The notes under the pieces: model-generated
Told to the model about the DNA's origin: nothing
Seen by the model: the letters and a program-made list of their open reading frames with translations, nothing else
The model's database searches: none
Shown: positions 1 to 7,845 of the stretch, one piece after another
How positions within the stretch are numbered: position 1 is the stretch's first letter
Layout: each line of letters opens with the position of its first letter
Position numbers and translations under genes: made by a program
NCBI RefSeq assembly: GCF_900240945.1
Contig: NZ_OESG01000013.1
Coordinates: 2,193,622 to 2,257,621, forward strand
Length of the DNA stretch: 64,000 nucleotides
Source: Mycobacterium sp. 3519A
GTDB taxonomy: Bacteria > Actinomycetota > Actinomycetes > Mycobacteriales > Mycobacteriaceae
Direction: 5' to 3'

Positions 1-301
1 CAGCCACGGCATCACCACCATCGAGCGGGTGATGACCGACAACGCGTGGGCCTACCGCTACTCACTGCGCGAAGTCTGTGCAGAGATCGGCGCCCATCAG
101 GTCTTCATCAAACCGCACTGCCCCTGGCAAAACGGCAAGGTAGAGCGCCTCAACCGCACCTTGCAGACCGAATGGGCCTACCGACAGACCTTCGCCACCA
201 ACGCCCAACGCGCCGCAGCCCTTGCACCCTGGCTCAACTACTACAACACTCAACGCCGCCACAGTGCACTCGGTGGCCTACCACCCATCAGCCGACTGTG
301 A
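1..301 (+). mobile_element. IS481-family transposase, 3' part only
   Basis: The reading frame is open from the first bases of the window, so this is the C-terminal part of a DDE integrase-fold transposase (about 99 residues visible). It contains the second catalytic-Asp segment (VMTDNAWAYR), then WQNGKVERLNRTLQ with the catalytic Glu, and ends with a HSALGGLPPISRL tail. That combination and the tail are typical of the IS481 group rather than classical IS3. It belongs to an insertion sequence whose other end lies outside the window. The element abuts the gene at 324-914 (see the inverted-repeat entry). Confidence 0.9.
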
Positions 302-327
302 CCAACCTACTGTCCGGGTACAGCTAG
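299..327. repeat. putative terminal inverted repeat of the IS481 element
   Basis: Directly after the transposase stop comes TGACCAACCTACTGTCCGGG followed by TACAGCTAG. It resembles the right end of IS481-type elements, which often overlaps the transposase stop codon and ends in a TGT/ACA-like tip. The left partner is outside the window, so the assignment rests on position and resemblance only. Confidence 0.55.
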
Positions 328-914
328 GCGGTGAGGAAGCTCTTGTTGATGATGTCGCGAGCGGCTCTCAGGTGTAGGTCCACTTGATCAAGACCGGCGG
401 AGAACTCGCCGACGTAGCTGTTCAGTGAGCCACTCGCCGCCGCGAGACACATGTGTGCGGCCTCGTGTGCGTCGTTGATGGCCGCGTCGATTTCAGCGGT
501 GAGGTCGGGGTCTGGCGTCGGCATATGCGCGCGCAGGGCGACGATCCCGGCGTCATGTAGCTGCTGACAGGACTTCTCCAGCGCAGCCTCGTCGATGCGC
601 TTGATTCCCTCTCGCGTGTCGTCCACGGCACCCTGGAGTGCATCGAAGTGTTCTCGCGCCCCCGACCACCATTGCTGTACTTTCGCGACTTCGGTAGTCG
701 TTGGCGTCGCGGCAATCTCAGTATCAGAGCGGTTTGTGACGAGGACCCCGAGGACGGTCGCCAAGACGACTGCGGCGACGATACTGGCCGCGATGATCGC
801 CAACCATATGCGCGTTGACAAGGGACGCCGCTCGGCATCGACCATCAGCGCGTCGCAAACTGCGCACAGCTCTTGATTCTTCGGGTTCCTGTGCCCATTA
901 GGACATTTCGCCAT
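324..914 (-). CDS. zinc-ribbon single-pass membrane protein, unknown function
   Basis: 196 residues. The N-terminus has a zinc-ribbon-like CPNGH..NP......CAVC pattern (residues 4-20). A strong transmembrane helix follows at about 36-60, then a Thr-rich linker and a helical extracytoplasmic domain of about 130 residues with two Cys residues. The likely topology is a small cytoplasmic zinc knuckle, one membrane pass and an outside helical domain. The stop codon lies inside the end of the neighbouring insertion sequence, so the original C-terminus may be longer. I do not recognise a named family. It sits just upstream of nothing co-directional on its 3' side and 12 bp downstream of the universal stress gene at 927-1811, with which it may be co-transcribed. 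Confidence 0.7.
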   Translation of the reverse strand: MAKCPNGHRNPKNQELCAVCDALMVDAERRPLSTRIWLAIIAASIVAAVVLATVLGVLVTNRSDTEIAATPTTTEVAKVQQWWSGAREHFDALQGAVDDTREGIKRIDEAALEKSCQQLHDAGIVALRAHMPTPDPDLTAEIDAAINDAHEAAHMCLAAASGSLNSYVGEFSAGLDQVDLHLRAARDIINKSFLTA

Positions 915-926
915 CAGCTCGTGTCC

Positions 927-1811
927 TTACTCGCTGCGGACCACGACCACGGGGGCCTTCGCTGACTGGGCCACCGTAGAGCTGACAGAACCGAGCAGAA
1001 GGCCTGGGAATCCGCCGCGACCGCGACTTCCGACGACGACTAATTGGGCTTGTTGGGACTCTTCGACCAGCCAGCGAGCGGGTCGATCGCACACGATGCG
1101 CCGCCGTACGGTCACGTCCGGATACTGTTCCTGCCAGCCGGCCAGGCGTTCGGCGAGTATCTCGTGGCCCTCGTCCTCGTATTGGTGCCAGTCCATTCCC
1201 AGCACAGGAAAGACGCCGACGTCGCTCCAGGCGTGCAGGGCCACCAATTCGACACGCCGTCTCGACGCCTCCTCGAACGCGAACGCGGTGGCCTTCTCCG
1301 ACGCCGGTGACCCGTCGATACCGAGCAGGACCGGTGATGTGTGGTCGGCCGACTGCGCTTCGTCGAGATGGACGATCACCACAGGGCACCGCGCATGATG
1401 AACCACGCCGCTGCTCACCGAACCCAACACCGCTCGCCCGAACGCTCCCAGGCCGCGGCTACCCACGACGATCATCTCCGCCGTCTTCGTGGCGTGGACG
1501 AGTGCGGGCACCGCGTAGTCGTGCAAAATCTCGGTGCGAACTTCCGGCGACTTCGATTCACCGCGAGCGGTTTGCAGCATCTTCTGTCCTTGTTCGAGGA
1601 TCTGGCGCGCGTTGTCCTCCTGCCATTCGTTGAACTCGGCTTGCAGCGAGCGAACCGGCCAGCTGGTCACGACCGGAACAACTACATGAGCCAACGTGAC
1701 GCGCATATCGCGGAGTTCGGCTTCCTGCGCCGCCCATCGGACGGCGGCGTCCGATTCGGGCGATCCGTCGACTGCGACCAAGATTCCGTATTTCGTGGCC
1801 TGTGCTGTCAT
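927..1811 (-). CDS. universal stress protein, tandem USP domains (Rv2623/Rv2005c type)
   Basis: 294 residues with two USP domains (about 8-145 and 158-294). Domain 1 starts ILVAVDGSPESDAAVRWA. Domain 2 starts PVLLGIDGSPASEKAT and ends with the ATP-binding loop VVVGSRGRGGFPGLLLGSVS, matching the G-2x-G-9x-G(S/T) rule. The architecture and length match the M. tuberculosis DosR-regulon proteins Rv2623 and Rv2005c, which bind ATP and slow growth (known for Rv2623). DosR-like sites lie upstream at 2016-2057, beyond the small gene at 1847-1942, which it probably follows in one transcript. Confidence 0.95.
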   Translation of the reverse strand: MTAQATKYGILVAVDGSPESDAAVRWAAQEAELRDMRVTLAHVVVPVVTSWPVRSLQAEFNEWQEDNARQILEQGQKMLQTARGESKSPEVRTEILHDYAVPALVHATKTAEMIVVGSRGLGAFGRAVLGSVSSGVVHHARCPVVIVHLDEAQSADHTSPVLLGIDGSPASEKATAFAFEEASRRRVELVALHAWSDVGVFPVLGMDWHQYEDEGHEILAERLAGWQEQYPDVTVRRRIVCDRPARWLVEESQQAQLVVVGSRGRGGFPGLLLGSVSSTVAQSAKAPVVVVRSE

Positions 1812-1846
1812 TTCGTGTTCCTTTGTCGAGAATCAGTCGGTGTCAA

Positions 1847-1942
1847 TCACTTCTTGGAATTGCGGACCGTGAGGTAGGTGGTCAGCACGATCATCAACGC
1901 GACGATCGTCGCGATCAGCACAGCAGCAGTCGGCCAGTCCAT
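1847..1942 (-). CDS. 31-residue single-pass membrane miniprotein
   Basis: This short frame reads MDWPTAAVLIATIVALMIV and then a short basic tail ending NSKK. It is almost entirely one transmembrane helix. The start is chosen at the ATG preceded by an excellent Shine-Dalgarno (GGGGAGGA) seven bases upstream. It lies immediately upstream of the universal stress gene and downstream of DosR-like sites, so it is probably the first gene of that transcript. The function is unknown. Membrane helix and RBS are seen in the sequence; expression is inferred. Confidence 0.65.
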   Translation of the reverse strand: MDWPTAAVLIATIVALMIVLTTYLTVRNSKK

Positions 1943-2015
1943 GGTGTGTCCTCCCCATCGGGCATCGGCTAGCGCCAGTGACGATGTCGAAGCTAGGAGG
2001 TGGCAGCTCCGTCGA

Positions 2016-2035
2016 GCAGGGTCGTTGGTCCCTGC
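2016..2035. promoter_or_regulatory. DosR-box-like palindrome
   Basis: GCAGGGTCGTTGGTCCCTGC: GGG and GTCCC half-sites at the spacing of the DosR consensus (TTSGGGACTWWAGTCCCSAA). It lies in the divergent gap between the leftward miniprotein/USP genes and the rightward SHOCT gene. Confidence 0.7.
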
Positions 2036-2037
2036 GT

Positions 2038-2057
2038 CGGATGTCAGTGGTCCCGAG
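2038..2057. promoter_or_regulatory. second DosR-like half site
   Basis: A good right half (GTGGTCCCGA) with a weak left half, two bases after the site at 2016-2035. Tandem boxes are common in front of DosR-controlled genes. Confidence 0.5.
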
Positions 2058-2152
2058 CAGGTGATGACGTGCGGCAGGTCTTTCGCCTCTGTCGGACCGT
2101 GGATGCGGCGACCACGATGACGCTGTAGTGAGAACGCGAGAAAAGGAAGATC

Positions 2153-2410
2153 ATGATGTTCTGGTACGACCACGACATGAGTTGGTGGGGTGCCGCCGGA
2201 ATGGGCATTTCAATGGTGCTGTTCTGGGTGCTCATCGTGGCGGGCATCGTCGCTCTGGTCATGTATCTGACCGTTGGGCGGACGACCAGGCCGTCTCCAC
2301 CGTCGCCCAGCTCTCCCGAACAGATCCTGGCCGCGCGGTTCGCTCGCGGTGAGATCAGCGAAATGGAGTTTCGGGATCGCCTCGCTGTTCTGCACGAGCA
2401 CGCTCATTAG
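2153..2410 (+). CDS. SHOCT-domain membrane protein
   Basis: 85 residues. An aromatic N-terminus rich in Trp/His/Met (MMFWYDHDMSWW) is followed by one transmembrane helix (about 20-41), a Pro/Ser linker and a C-terminal SHOCT module (PEQILAARFARGEISEMEFR, then a short helix). SHOCT domains are short oligomerisation/targeting modules at the ends of many bacterial membrane proteins. The Met/His-rich start could bind metal, but this is speculation. It is divergent from the miniprotein/USP genes across the DosR-like sites at 2016-2057. Its 3' end overlaps the antisense miniprotein at 2355-2537 tail to tail. Confidence 0.8.
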   Translation: MMFWYDHDMSWWGAAGMGISMVLFWVLIVAGIVALVMYLTVGRTTRPSPPSPSSPEQILAARFARGEISEMEFRDRLAVLHEHAH

Positions 2411-2537
2411 CACCGGCGGGCCGTGAACAGGTGCATCGCTGCTGCGGCGGCACCGCGCTCATCACACTGTCGACGTGTTGACCGCATCCATTCCAGCCGG
2501 TCTTCCCGCACACCGGGCACTGCACTGGATAACACAT
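2355..2537 (-). CDS. Cys-rich (zinc-binding type) miniprotein
   Basis: 60 residues. The N-terminal 37 residues contain two CPVCGK/GCGQH-type clusters and a terminal CTC, giving a compact Cys/His set (Cys at 2, 7, 10, 18, 35, 37 and His 21) consistent with a zinc ribbon. Similar short CPxCGK...GCGQHVDSVM...P..QRCTC proteins occur in many actinobacteria. The start is supported by GAGGAG five bases before the ATG. The C-terminal 20 residues are low-complexity and overlap the 3' end of the SHOCT gene by 56 bp on the opposite strand. The function is unknown. Confidence 0.7.
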   Translation of the reverse strand: MCYPVQCPVCGKTGWNGCGQHVDSVMSAVPPQQRCTCSRPAGANERARAEQRGDPETPFR

Positions 2538-2601
2538 TGCTCCTCGTTCGGAAGTTCGCGTTGGTTAGATCTATCCGCGAAATACGCTGTGGTTCAACCT
2601 G

Positions 2602-3981
2602 TTAGGTAAGTGCGTGCTGGGTGACCCACGCGTTGTAGCCGCCGGCCAGATCCCACACCTCTTCGAAACCCAGTGTTCGCAACAGTGACGCGGCCACGCT
2701 GGAGCGCCAACCGCCGGCGCAGTGCACCACGATCGGCCTGTCTTTCGGCAGCATGTTCTGCCGGTTCCGCAGCTGGGCCAGCGGAATGTTGGTCGAGCCG
2801 GGAATGCGGCCCATTTCGACCTCGCCCGGGTTGCGGATGTCGACGAGGACGACCGCATCCTCGGCAAGTAGGCCGTCGAGTTCGGTCGGGGAGATGCGCG
2901 TTGAGCTCTGAACGAGATCGCCCAGTTCAGTCGGGAACTCGCCGCCTCGGTGCACGTTCAGATAACCGACGGCGTTGTCCGAGCCGACCCGCGACAGCCG
3001 CAATGCGGCGTCCTGCTCGTCGCCCGGATAGGTGATCAGCGCGATTTGGTCGCCGATCTCGGCGACCATTCCACCGGTCTCGGCGAACCGCCCGTCGAAC
3101 CCGACGTTGACCGAACCGCGCAGATGTGCCGCGGCGAAGTCCTCGACGCTGCGCGCATCCAGCACGCGCACACCGTCTCTCAATGCTTGTCGGATCTGCG
3201 CCGGGTTCATCGCCGGGATCCGGCGGGCCGGTGCGAGCAGCGGGTGCACACGCTTGTTCATTGCCGCGTCTGCCGAGAAGTACGCCGGTACCGCGGGCTG
3301 TCCGTGCGTGATCATCTCGACGAACTGCGCCTCGCTCATCGGCTGCACGGACGGGTTCTCGCGGCGCTGTTCGCCGATGGTGGAAGTCAATTCGGTCGAC
3401 AGGTTCTTGCCGCACGACGATCCGGCGCCGTGCGCGGGCATCACCGTCACCTCGTCGGGCAGCTTCAGTAGCTTGTCGTGGATCGTGTGGTACATCGCCC
3501 GCGCAAGATCACTGGTCGAACTGTCACCGATGTTGACTAGATCGGGCCTGCCGACGTCGCCGATGAACAGGGAGTCACCCGTCAACACCGCCGTGGGGCG
3601 CTCGCCGGGGTGCTCGCGCACGACCACGCTGATCGATTCCCAGGTGTGCCCTGGCGTGGACAGGATCTCCAGGTCGACCTGGCCAAGTGAGATGTGCTCC
3701 CCATCGGCGAGGCGCCGGATCGGATAGTCGGTCTCGGCGGCCTCGCCGAATCCGATCCACGCCCCGGTCGCCGCGACCAGTTCGAGGTGTCCCGAGACGA
3801 AGTCGGCGTGGAAGTGGGTGTTGATCACCCCTTCTATTGTCAGCCCGAACTTCGCGGCGTCGGCGAGGTACTCGTCGATGTCGCGGCGGGGGTCGACAAC
3901 GACTGCACGGCCCGTCGTTTCGTCTCCGACGAGATACGACGCGTGCGACAGGCACTCGATGTAGTACTGCTCGAGAATCAT
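2602..3981 (-). CDS. MBL-fold hydrolase with two rhodanese domains (persulfide dioxygenase-like)
   Basis: 459 residues from the ATG at 3981, which has AAGGAAG upstream; an in-frame upstream start would add 11 residues lacking an RBS. The N-terminal metallo-beta-lactamase domain (1-250) has the metal motif THFHADFVSGH (His56, His58, Asp60, His65) and a later MPAHGAGSS motif. Two rhodanese domains follow. The first (about 265-355) has lost its active Cys (ITYPGD), while the second keeps it in VHCAGGWRSS. MBL-rhodanese fusions of this type are known or suspected glutathione/low-molecular-weight persulfide dioxygenases feeding sulfite and thiosulfate chemistry. It is divergent from the membrane rhodanese gene across an operator cluster, so it is probably de-repressed by reactive sulfur together with the genes to the right. 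Confidence 0.88.
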   Translation of the reverse strand: MILEQYYIECLSHASYLVGDETTGRAVVVDPRRDIDEYLADAAKFGLTIEGVINTHFHADFVSGHLELVAATGAWIGFGEAAETDYPIRRLADGEHISLGQVDLEILSTPGHTWESISVVVREHPGERPTAVLTGDSLFIGDVGRPDLVNIGDSSTSDLARAMYHTIHDKLLKLPDEVTVMPAHGAGSSCGKNLSTELTSTIGEQRRENPSVQPMSEAQFVEMITHGQPAVPAYFSADAAMNKRVHPLLAPARRIPAMNPAQIRQALRDGVRVLDARSVEDFAAAHLRGSVNVGFDGRFAETGGMVAEIGDQIALITYPGDEQDAALRLSRVGSDNAVGYLNVHRGGEFPTELGDLVQSSTRISPTELDGLLAEDAVVLVDIRNPGEVEMGRIPGSTNIPLAQLRNRQNMLPKDRPIVVHCAGGWRSSVAASLLRTLGFEEVWDLAGGYNAWVTQHALT

Positions 3982-4025
3982 CGGTTCTTCCTTCTCGTTA
4001 CTCGGGTACTCCACTTATTTTGTGG

Positions 4026-4041
4026 ATACCCCTCCGGGTAT
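4026..4041. promoter_or_regulatory. CsoR/CstR-family operator-like palindrome 1
   Basis: ATACCCCTCCGGGTAT, an inverted repeat of the G/C-tract-flanked-by-TAT type bound by CsoR/CstR repressors. It lies 45 bp upstream of the MBL-rhodanese start. Confidence 0.8.
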
Positions 4042-4046
4042 GTCAA

Positions 4047-4062
4047 GTACCCTAGGGGGTAT
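4047..4062. promoter_or_regulatory. CsoR/CstR-family operator-like palindrome 2
   Basis: GTACCCTAGGGGGTAT, the same pattern as the site at 4026-4041, five bases further on. Confidence 0.75.
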
Positions 4063-4082
4063 GTCTATTCCCCCCCTTGAGA

Positions 4083-4098
4083 ATACACCGGGGGGTAT
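4083..4098. promoter_or_regulatory. CsoR/CstR-family operator-like palindrome 3
   Basis: ATACACCGGGGGGTAT, the same pattern. A further C-run at 4068-4077 lies between sites 2 and 3. Confidence 0.7.
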
Positions 4099-4115
4099 GT
4101 ATAACTGTAACCAAA

Positions 4116-4135
4116 ATATACCCCTAAGGGTATAT
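4116..4135. promoter_or_regulatory. CsoR/CstR-family operator-like palindrome 4
   Basis: ATATACCCCTAAGGGTATAT, nearly perfect dyad symmetry over 20 bases, ending 21 bp before the start of the membrane rhodanese gene. Confidence 0.85.
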
Positions 4136-4156
4136 CCAGAAGAACCGGAGGCCCTG

Positions 4157-4750
4157 ATGACAACACCAGCCATCCATCCAACTGACCTGCGTGCGCTGCT
4201 GAACTCCGCGGCGCGGCCTCGGGTAATAGACGTGCGGACACCAGGGGAGTTCGACACTGTCCACCTGGCCGGCGCCTACAACGTCCCGCTCGACCTGCTA
4301 CGCGAGCACCGCGACGAAATCCTGTCGCACCTGGACCAGGATGTGGTGCTGGTGTGCCGCACGGGGCAACGCGCGACTCAAGCCGAGGAGACGCTGCGCA
4401 GAGCCGGCCTGACCAACGTGCACGTCCTCGACGGCGGAATCACCGCCTGGGAGGCAAAGGGCTTCGCGGTCAACCGGGGCGCTCAGCGCTGGGACCTGGA
4501 GCGTCAGGTGCGACTCGCCGCGGGCCTGATCGTGGCGGTGAGCATCTTGGCCAGCATCGTCATCCCCGGCGCCAAATGGGTGGCCTTCGCGATAGGAGCG
4601 GGCCTGTCGTTCGCGGCGCTGACCAACACCTGCGCGATGGGCATGTTGCTCGCTCGGCTTCCGTACAACCGTGGCGCCACTTGTGATCTGCGCACGGTCG
4701 TCGCGCAACTCGTCGACGCCCCGGACGCGCGCCGGAGCAGGCTGTCATGA
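4157..4750 (+). CDS. rhodanese fused to a DUF2892-type membrane domain
   Basis: 197 residues from the ATG at 4157, which is preceded by GGAGG; the frame is open further upstream only through the operator region. Residues 5-105 are a rhodanese domain with active-site Cys67 in VLVCRTGQRAT. A C-terminal domain with two transmembrane helices (about 116-160) and a Cys-containing loop matches the inner-membrane DUF2892 module that often follows rhodaneses. It likely relays sulfane sulfur at the cytoplasmic face of the membrane, perhaps to the TauE-family protein whose gene overlaps its stop codon (ATGA). Confidence 0.88.
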   Translation: MTTPAIHPTDLRALLNSAARPRVIDVRTPGEFDTVHLAGAYNVPLDLLREHRDEILSHLDQDVVLVCRTGQRATQAEETLRRAGLTNVHVLDGGITAWEAKGFAVNRGAQRWDLERQVRLAAGLIVAVSILASIVIPGAKWVAFAIGAGLSFAALTNTCAMGMLLARLPYNRGATCDLRTVVAQLVDAPDARRSRLS

Positions 4751-5619
4751 TCGCGCTCACTGTCGCCCTGGCGGTGCTCGTCGGCGTCTCCCTCGGCCTG
4801 TTGGGCGGCGGCGGCTCGATCCTGACCGTCCCGTTGCTCGCGTACGTCGCCGGAGTGGACGCGAAGGAGGCCATCGCCACCTCGTTGCTCGTCGTCGGAA
4901 TGACGAGCGCCGTCGGTGCCGTCTCGCATGCACGTGCGGGGCGGGTGCAGTGGCGCACCGGTCTGATGTTCGGCGCCGCGGGCATGGCAGGCGCGTATGC
5001 CGGCGGACTGCTGGCGCGCTTCATTCCTGGCACGGTGCTGCTTATCGGATTCGCAGTGATCATGATCGCGACCGCGGTGGCAATGGTGTGGGGCCGCAGA
5101 GACATCGAAGCCGAATCGGTCCAATCGCTGCCCGCGGCCAAGATCGTGGTACTTGGGTTGACCGTCGGTCTCGTGACCGGCTTGGTGGGCGCAGGCGGCG
5201 GCTTCCTGGTGGTGCCTGCGCTCGCGCTGCTTGGCGGAATGTCGATGCCCGTCGCCGTGGGTACCGCATTGGTGGTGATCGCCATGAACTCAATCGCGGG
5301 ACTGGCCGGTCATCTGACCACCGTCCACATTCACTGGGCGCTTGCCGCCGCCGTCACGGCCGCCGCGCTCATCGGCACACTGGTGGGAGCCCGGCTGACC
5401 GCCCTCGTGAATCCCGCCGTGCTGCGCAAGGCGTTCGGCTGGTTCGTCCTGGTGATGGCTTCGGTCATCCTCGGCGAGGAGGTGCACCCGCTGCTCGGCG
5501 TCACCGCCGCCGGATTCACTGCGGCGGCTGGCGGCATCACGTTTGCGTGCGCGCGATACGCGCACTGCCCGCTGCGTCGGATCGCCGCCAGACACAGCGT
5601 TGCCGCCGGGGTGACGTGA
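4747..5619 (+). CDS. TauE/SafE (TSUP) family sulfite/sulfur-compound transporter
   Basis: 290 residues, almost entirely hydrophobic with about eight transmembrane helices in two repeats, each opening with a glycine-rich motif (LLGGGGSILTVPLLAY near residue 20; LVGAGGGFLVVPALALLG near 145). These are the hallmarks of the TSUP/TauE-SafE family. Members export sulfite or sulfoacetate or import thiosulfate. With two rhodaneses and a CstR-type regulator next door, export of sulfite produced from persulfide oxidation is the best guess. It overlaps the preceding gene by four bases, so the two are translationally coupled. Confidence 0.9.
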   Translation: MIALTVALAVLVGVSLGLLGGGGSILTVPLLAYVAGVDAKEAIATSLLVVGMTSAVGAVSHARAGRVQWRTGLMFGAAGMAGAYAGGLLARFIPGTVLLIGFAVIMIATAVAMVWGRRDIEAESVQSLPAAKIVVLGLTVGLVTGLVGAGGGFLVVPALALLGGMSMPVAVGTALVVIAMNSIAGLAGHLTTVHIHWALAAAVTAAALIGTLVGARLTALVNPAVLRKAFGWFVLVMASVILGEEVHPLLGVTAAGFTAAAGGITFACARYAHCPLRRIAARHSVAAGVT

Positions 5620-5626
5620 CAGGTGA

Positions 5627-5947
<321 letters not shown>

Positions 5948-5959
5948 GAGAGAGTCGAC

Positions 5960-6370
5960 ATGGGTATCGCAGTAGCCGCTGCATTACACACTTCCTTCGA
6001 CGATGCCGTCCGGCACACCAGGGATGCGCTCGCCGAGCAAGGCTTCGGGGTGCTCACCGAGATCGACGTGAAGGCGACCTTGAAAGCCAAACTCAACGAG
6101 GACATGGAGGACTACCTGATCCTCGGCGCATGCAACCCATCGTTGGCGCATCGTGCCGTGAGCATCGACCGCCAGATCGGGTTGTTGTTGCCGTGCAACG
6201 TCGTGGTCCGGGCCGACCCGAACGAGAGTGGCACGGTGTTCGTCGAGGCGATGGATCCTCAAGTGCTCGTCGATGTTACGGGTGAGGCAGAACTTCGCCC
6301 GGTAGCCGACGAGGTCGGCGAGAAACTGCGAGCGGCCATCGACTCGTTGACAGTTTCTGCGGGCAACTGA
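5960..6370 (+). CDS. DUF302 domain protein
   Basis: 136 residues. The whole chain fits the DUF302 family: a N-terminal helix region FDDAVRHTRDALAEQGFG, the central LGACNPSLAHRAVS segment and IGLLLPCNVVV with a conserved Cys. Family members are found next to rhodaneses and sulfur or metal stress genes, but no reaction is established. It lies 12 bp after the CstR-type gene in the same direction and probably belongs to that operon. Confidence 0.85.
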   Translation: MGIAVAAALHTSFDDAVRHTRDALAEQGFGVLTEIDVKATLKAKLNEDMEDYLILGACNPSLAHRAVSIDRQIGLLLPCNVVVRADPNESGTVFVEAMDPQVLVDVTGEAELRPVADEVGEKLRAAIDSLTVSAGN

Positions 6371-6371
6371 G

Positions 6372-6632
6372 CTAAGGTGTACGAGTTGCCGCGCGTTGCT
6401 CGACGTAACGGACAACATCGCTGAGAGTCCGCAGGGAGCTGTAGTCCGACTCCGGAATGTCGACGTTCAATCGCTTGTGGATACCGATCAGGAAGTTCAG
6501 CCAGTCCATCGAGTCGATGTCGACCTGGTCTCGCAGCAGCGTGTCATCGTCGATGGCGTCGGCTTCGACCTCGGGGGCGATCGTCGTCAACACTGACAGG
6601 ATCTCGCGACGAATATTGTTGTTTGTCATCAT
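6372..6632 (-). CDS. free-standing acyl carrier protein
   Basis: 86 residues with the acyl/peptidyl carrier protein fold. Ser41 in DIDSMDWLN is the expected 4'-phosphopantetheine attachment site (DSM in place of the usual DSL). It follows the E2 gene by only seven bases, so it is the last gene of the operon that also encodes an AMP-forming ligase and a 2-oxoacid dehydrogenase. A dedicated carrier at the end of a pyruvate-dehydrogenase-like operon is unusual; it could receive the acyl group released by that complex or activated by the ligase. This role is inference. Confidence 0.85.
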   Translation of the reverse strand: MMTNNNIRREILSVLTTIAPEVEADAIDDDTLLRDQVDIDSMDWLNFLIGIHKRLNVDIPESDYSSLRTLSDVVRYVEQRAATRTP

Positions 6633-6639
6633 CTTTCGG

Positions 6640-7845
6640 TCATTTCTCTAGAAGTTCGGGCTGCTGCAGCAGCTCGTTGACGGCTGCGAGGAACAGCGCG
6701 CCACGGTGGCCGTCGCTGGCTCGGTGGTCGGCCGCCAACGTGGACTGAACCGTTGTGACGATGCGGATTCCGCCGTCGACGGCACGGACTCGTTGTGCCG
6801 GTTTACCGAAACCCACGAGTGCCACCTGCGGTGGATAGATCACGCCGAACACCGTATCGACGCCCTGATCGCCGAGATTGGTGACCGTGATCGACGGATC
6901 GGACATTTCTGAACTGCGCAGCGACCCGGCGCGGGCACGCGCGACCAAATCAGACAGATCGCTCATCAATTCGGCGAGGTTCTTCTCCGGCACATCGTGA
7001 ATCGCCGGTGCGACGAGGCCGCCGCCGCGCAGCGAAATGGCCACGCCCACATGAACTTCACTCGCCGACTCAAAGCGGTCCTCACGCCAGAAGCCGTTGA
7101 ACTCGCCGAATCGTTGCGCAGCGAGCGCGACCGCTTTCAACTGCAGCACCGCGGGTAGCACGCGATCGGTGATGGAGCGCTGCGCATTGCGTCCGGCCAA
7201 CCACGCCGACGCGGTATCCATCGGGATCTCGTCGGCCAGGTAGTAGTGCGGGATCTCCCTCTTCGATCGGCTCATTGCCGCGGCGATGGACCTGCGCATC
7301 TCGGTGGCGCGATCCGCCGTCGTCCGTTTAGGCTCGGGCGCCTTGGTTTTCGTCGCCGCGGCCCCGGCGTGCTCGACATCGCTGATCGTGACGGCGCCCT
7401 GCGGGCCTGTTCCGGTGACGTCTTCGACGTCGATGTGGAGCGACGCGGCGAGACGCCGCGCGGCGGGGGAGACCCATCGGCGGTGCCGAGGATGAGGTTG
7501 GGGGCCCGCGGCCGGAGCCGGCTGGTTAGCCGCCTCCCCCTTTGGCTCGACGACCGCGGGCGTCTTGGTTGATTTGTGTCGGCGTTTACGCGGGGTCTGT
7601 GCTGTCTCGCCCGGTTCGAGCAGCGTCGCCAGAACCGTTCCTACTTGCACGGTTTCGCCGATCGGAACGACTAGTTCACCAACGGTGCCCTCATGCCAGC
7701 ACTCGACCTCGACCGCGGCCTTGGTGGTCTCGACAACGGCGACCACCTGACCGCGGGTGACTGGATCACCGGGTTTGACGAGCCATTCGTTGAGCGTCCC
7801 TTCGTCCATATCGGAGCCAAGGGCAGGCATCTTGAATTCGATCAT
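6640..7845 (-). CDS. 2-oxoacid dehydrogenase E2, dihydrolipoyl acyltransferase
   Basis: 401 residues. One N-terminal lipoyl domain (1-80) has lipoyl-Lys42 in [13 protein letters not shown] Lys/Pro-rich linker is followed by an E1/E3-binding domain (about 122-158, [19 protein letters not shown]) and a C-terminal catalytic domain from about 180 that ends with the active-site motif [10 protein letters not shown]. It transfers an acyl group from lipoate to CoA in the cytoplasm. The ATG overlaps the stop of the E1 beta gene by four bases. The operon encodes no E3, so a housekeeping dihydrolipoamide dehydrogenase must serve. The substrate (pyruvate, acetoin or branched 2-oxoacid) cannot be told from the sequence. 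Confidence 0.93.
   Translation of the reverse strand: MIEFKMPALGSDMDEGTLNEWLVKPGDPVTRGQVVAVVETTKAAVEVECWHEGTVGELVVPIGETVQVGTVLATLLEPGETAQTPRKRRHKSTKTPAVVEPKGEAANQPAPAAGPQPHPRHRRWVSPAARRLAASLHIDVEDVTGTGPQGAVTISDVEHAGAAATKTKAPEPKRTTADRATEMRRSIAAAMSRSKREIPHYYLADEIPMDTASAWLAGRNAQRSITDRVLPAVLQLKAVALAAQRFGEFNGFWREDRFESASEVHVGVAISLRGGGLVAPAIHDVPEKNLAELMSDLSDLVARARAGSLRSSEMSDPSITVTNLGDQGVDTVFGVIYPPQVALVGFGKPAQRVRAVDGGIRIVTTVQSTLAADHRASDGHRGALFLAAVNELLQQPELLEK

Noticed and set aside
2423..2605. 60-codon rightward frame
   Set aside because: No RBS and a Ser/Arg-rich shadow composition; the leftward Cys-rich frame in the same place is better supported.
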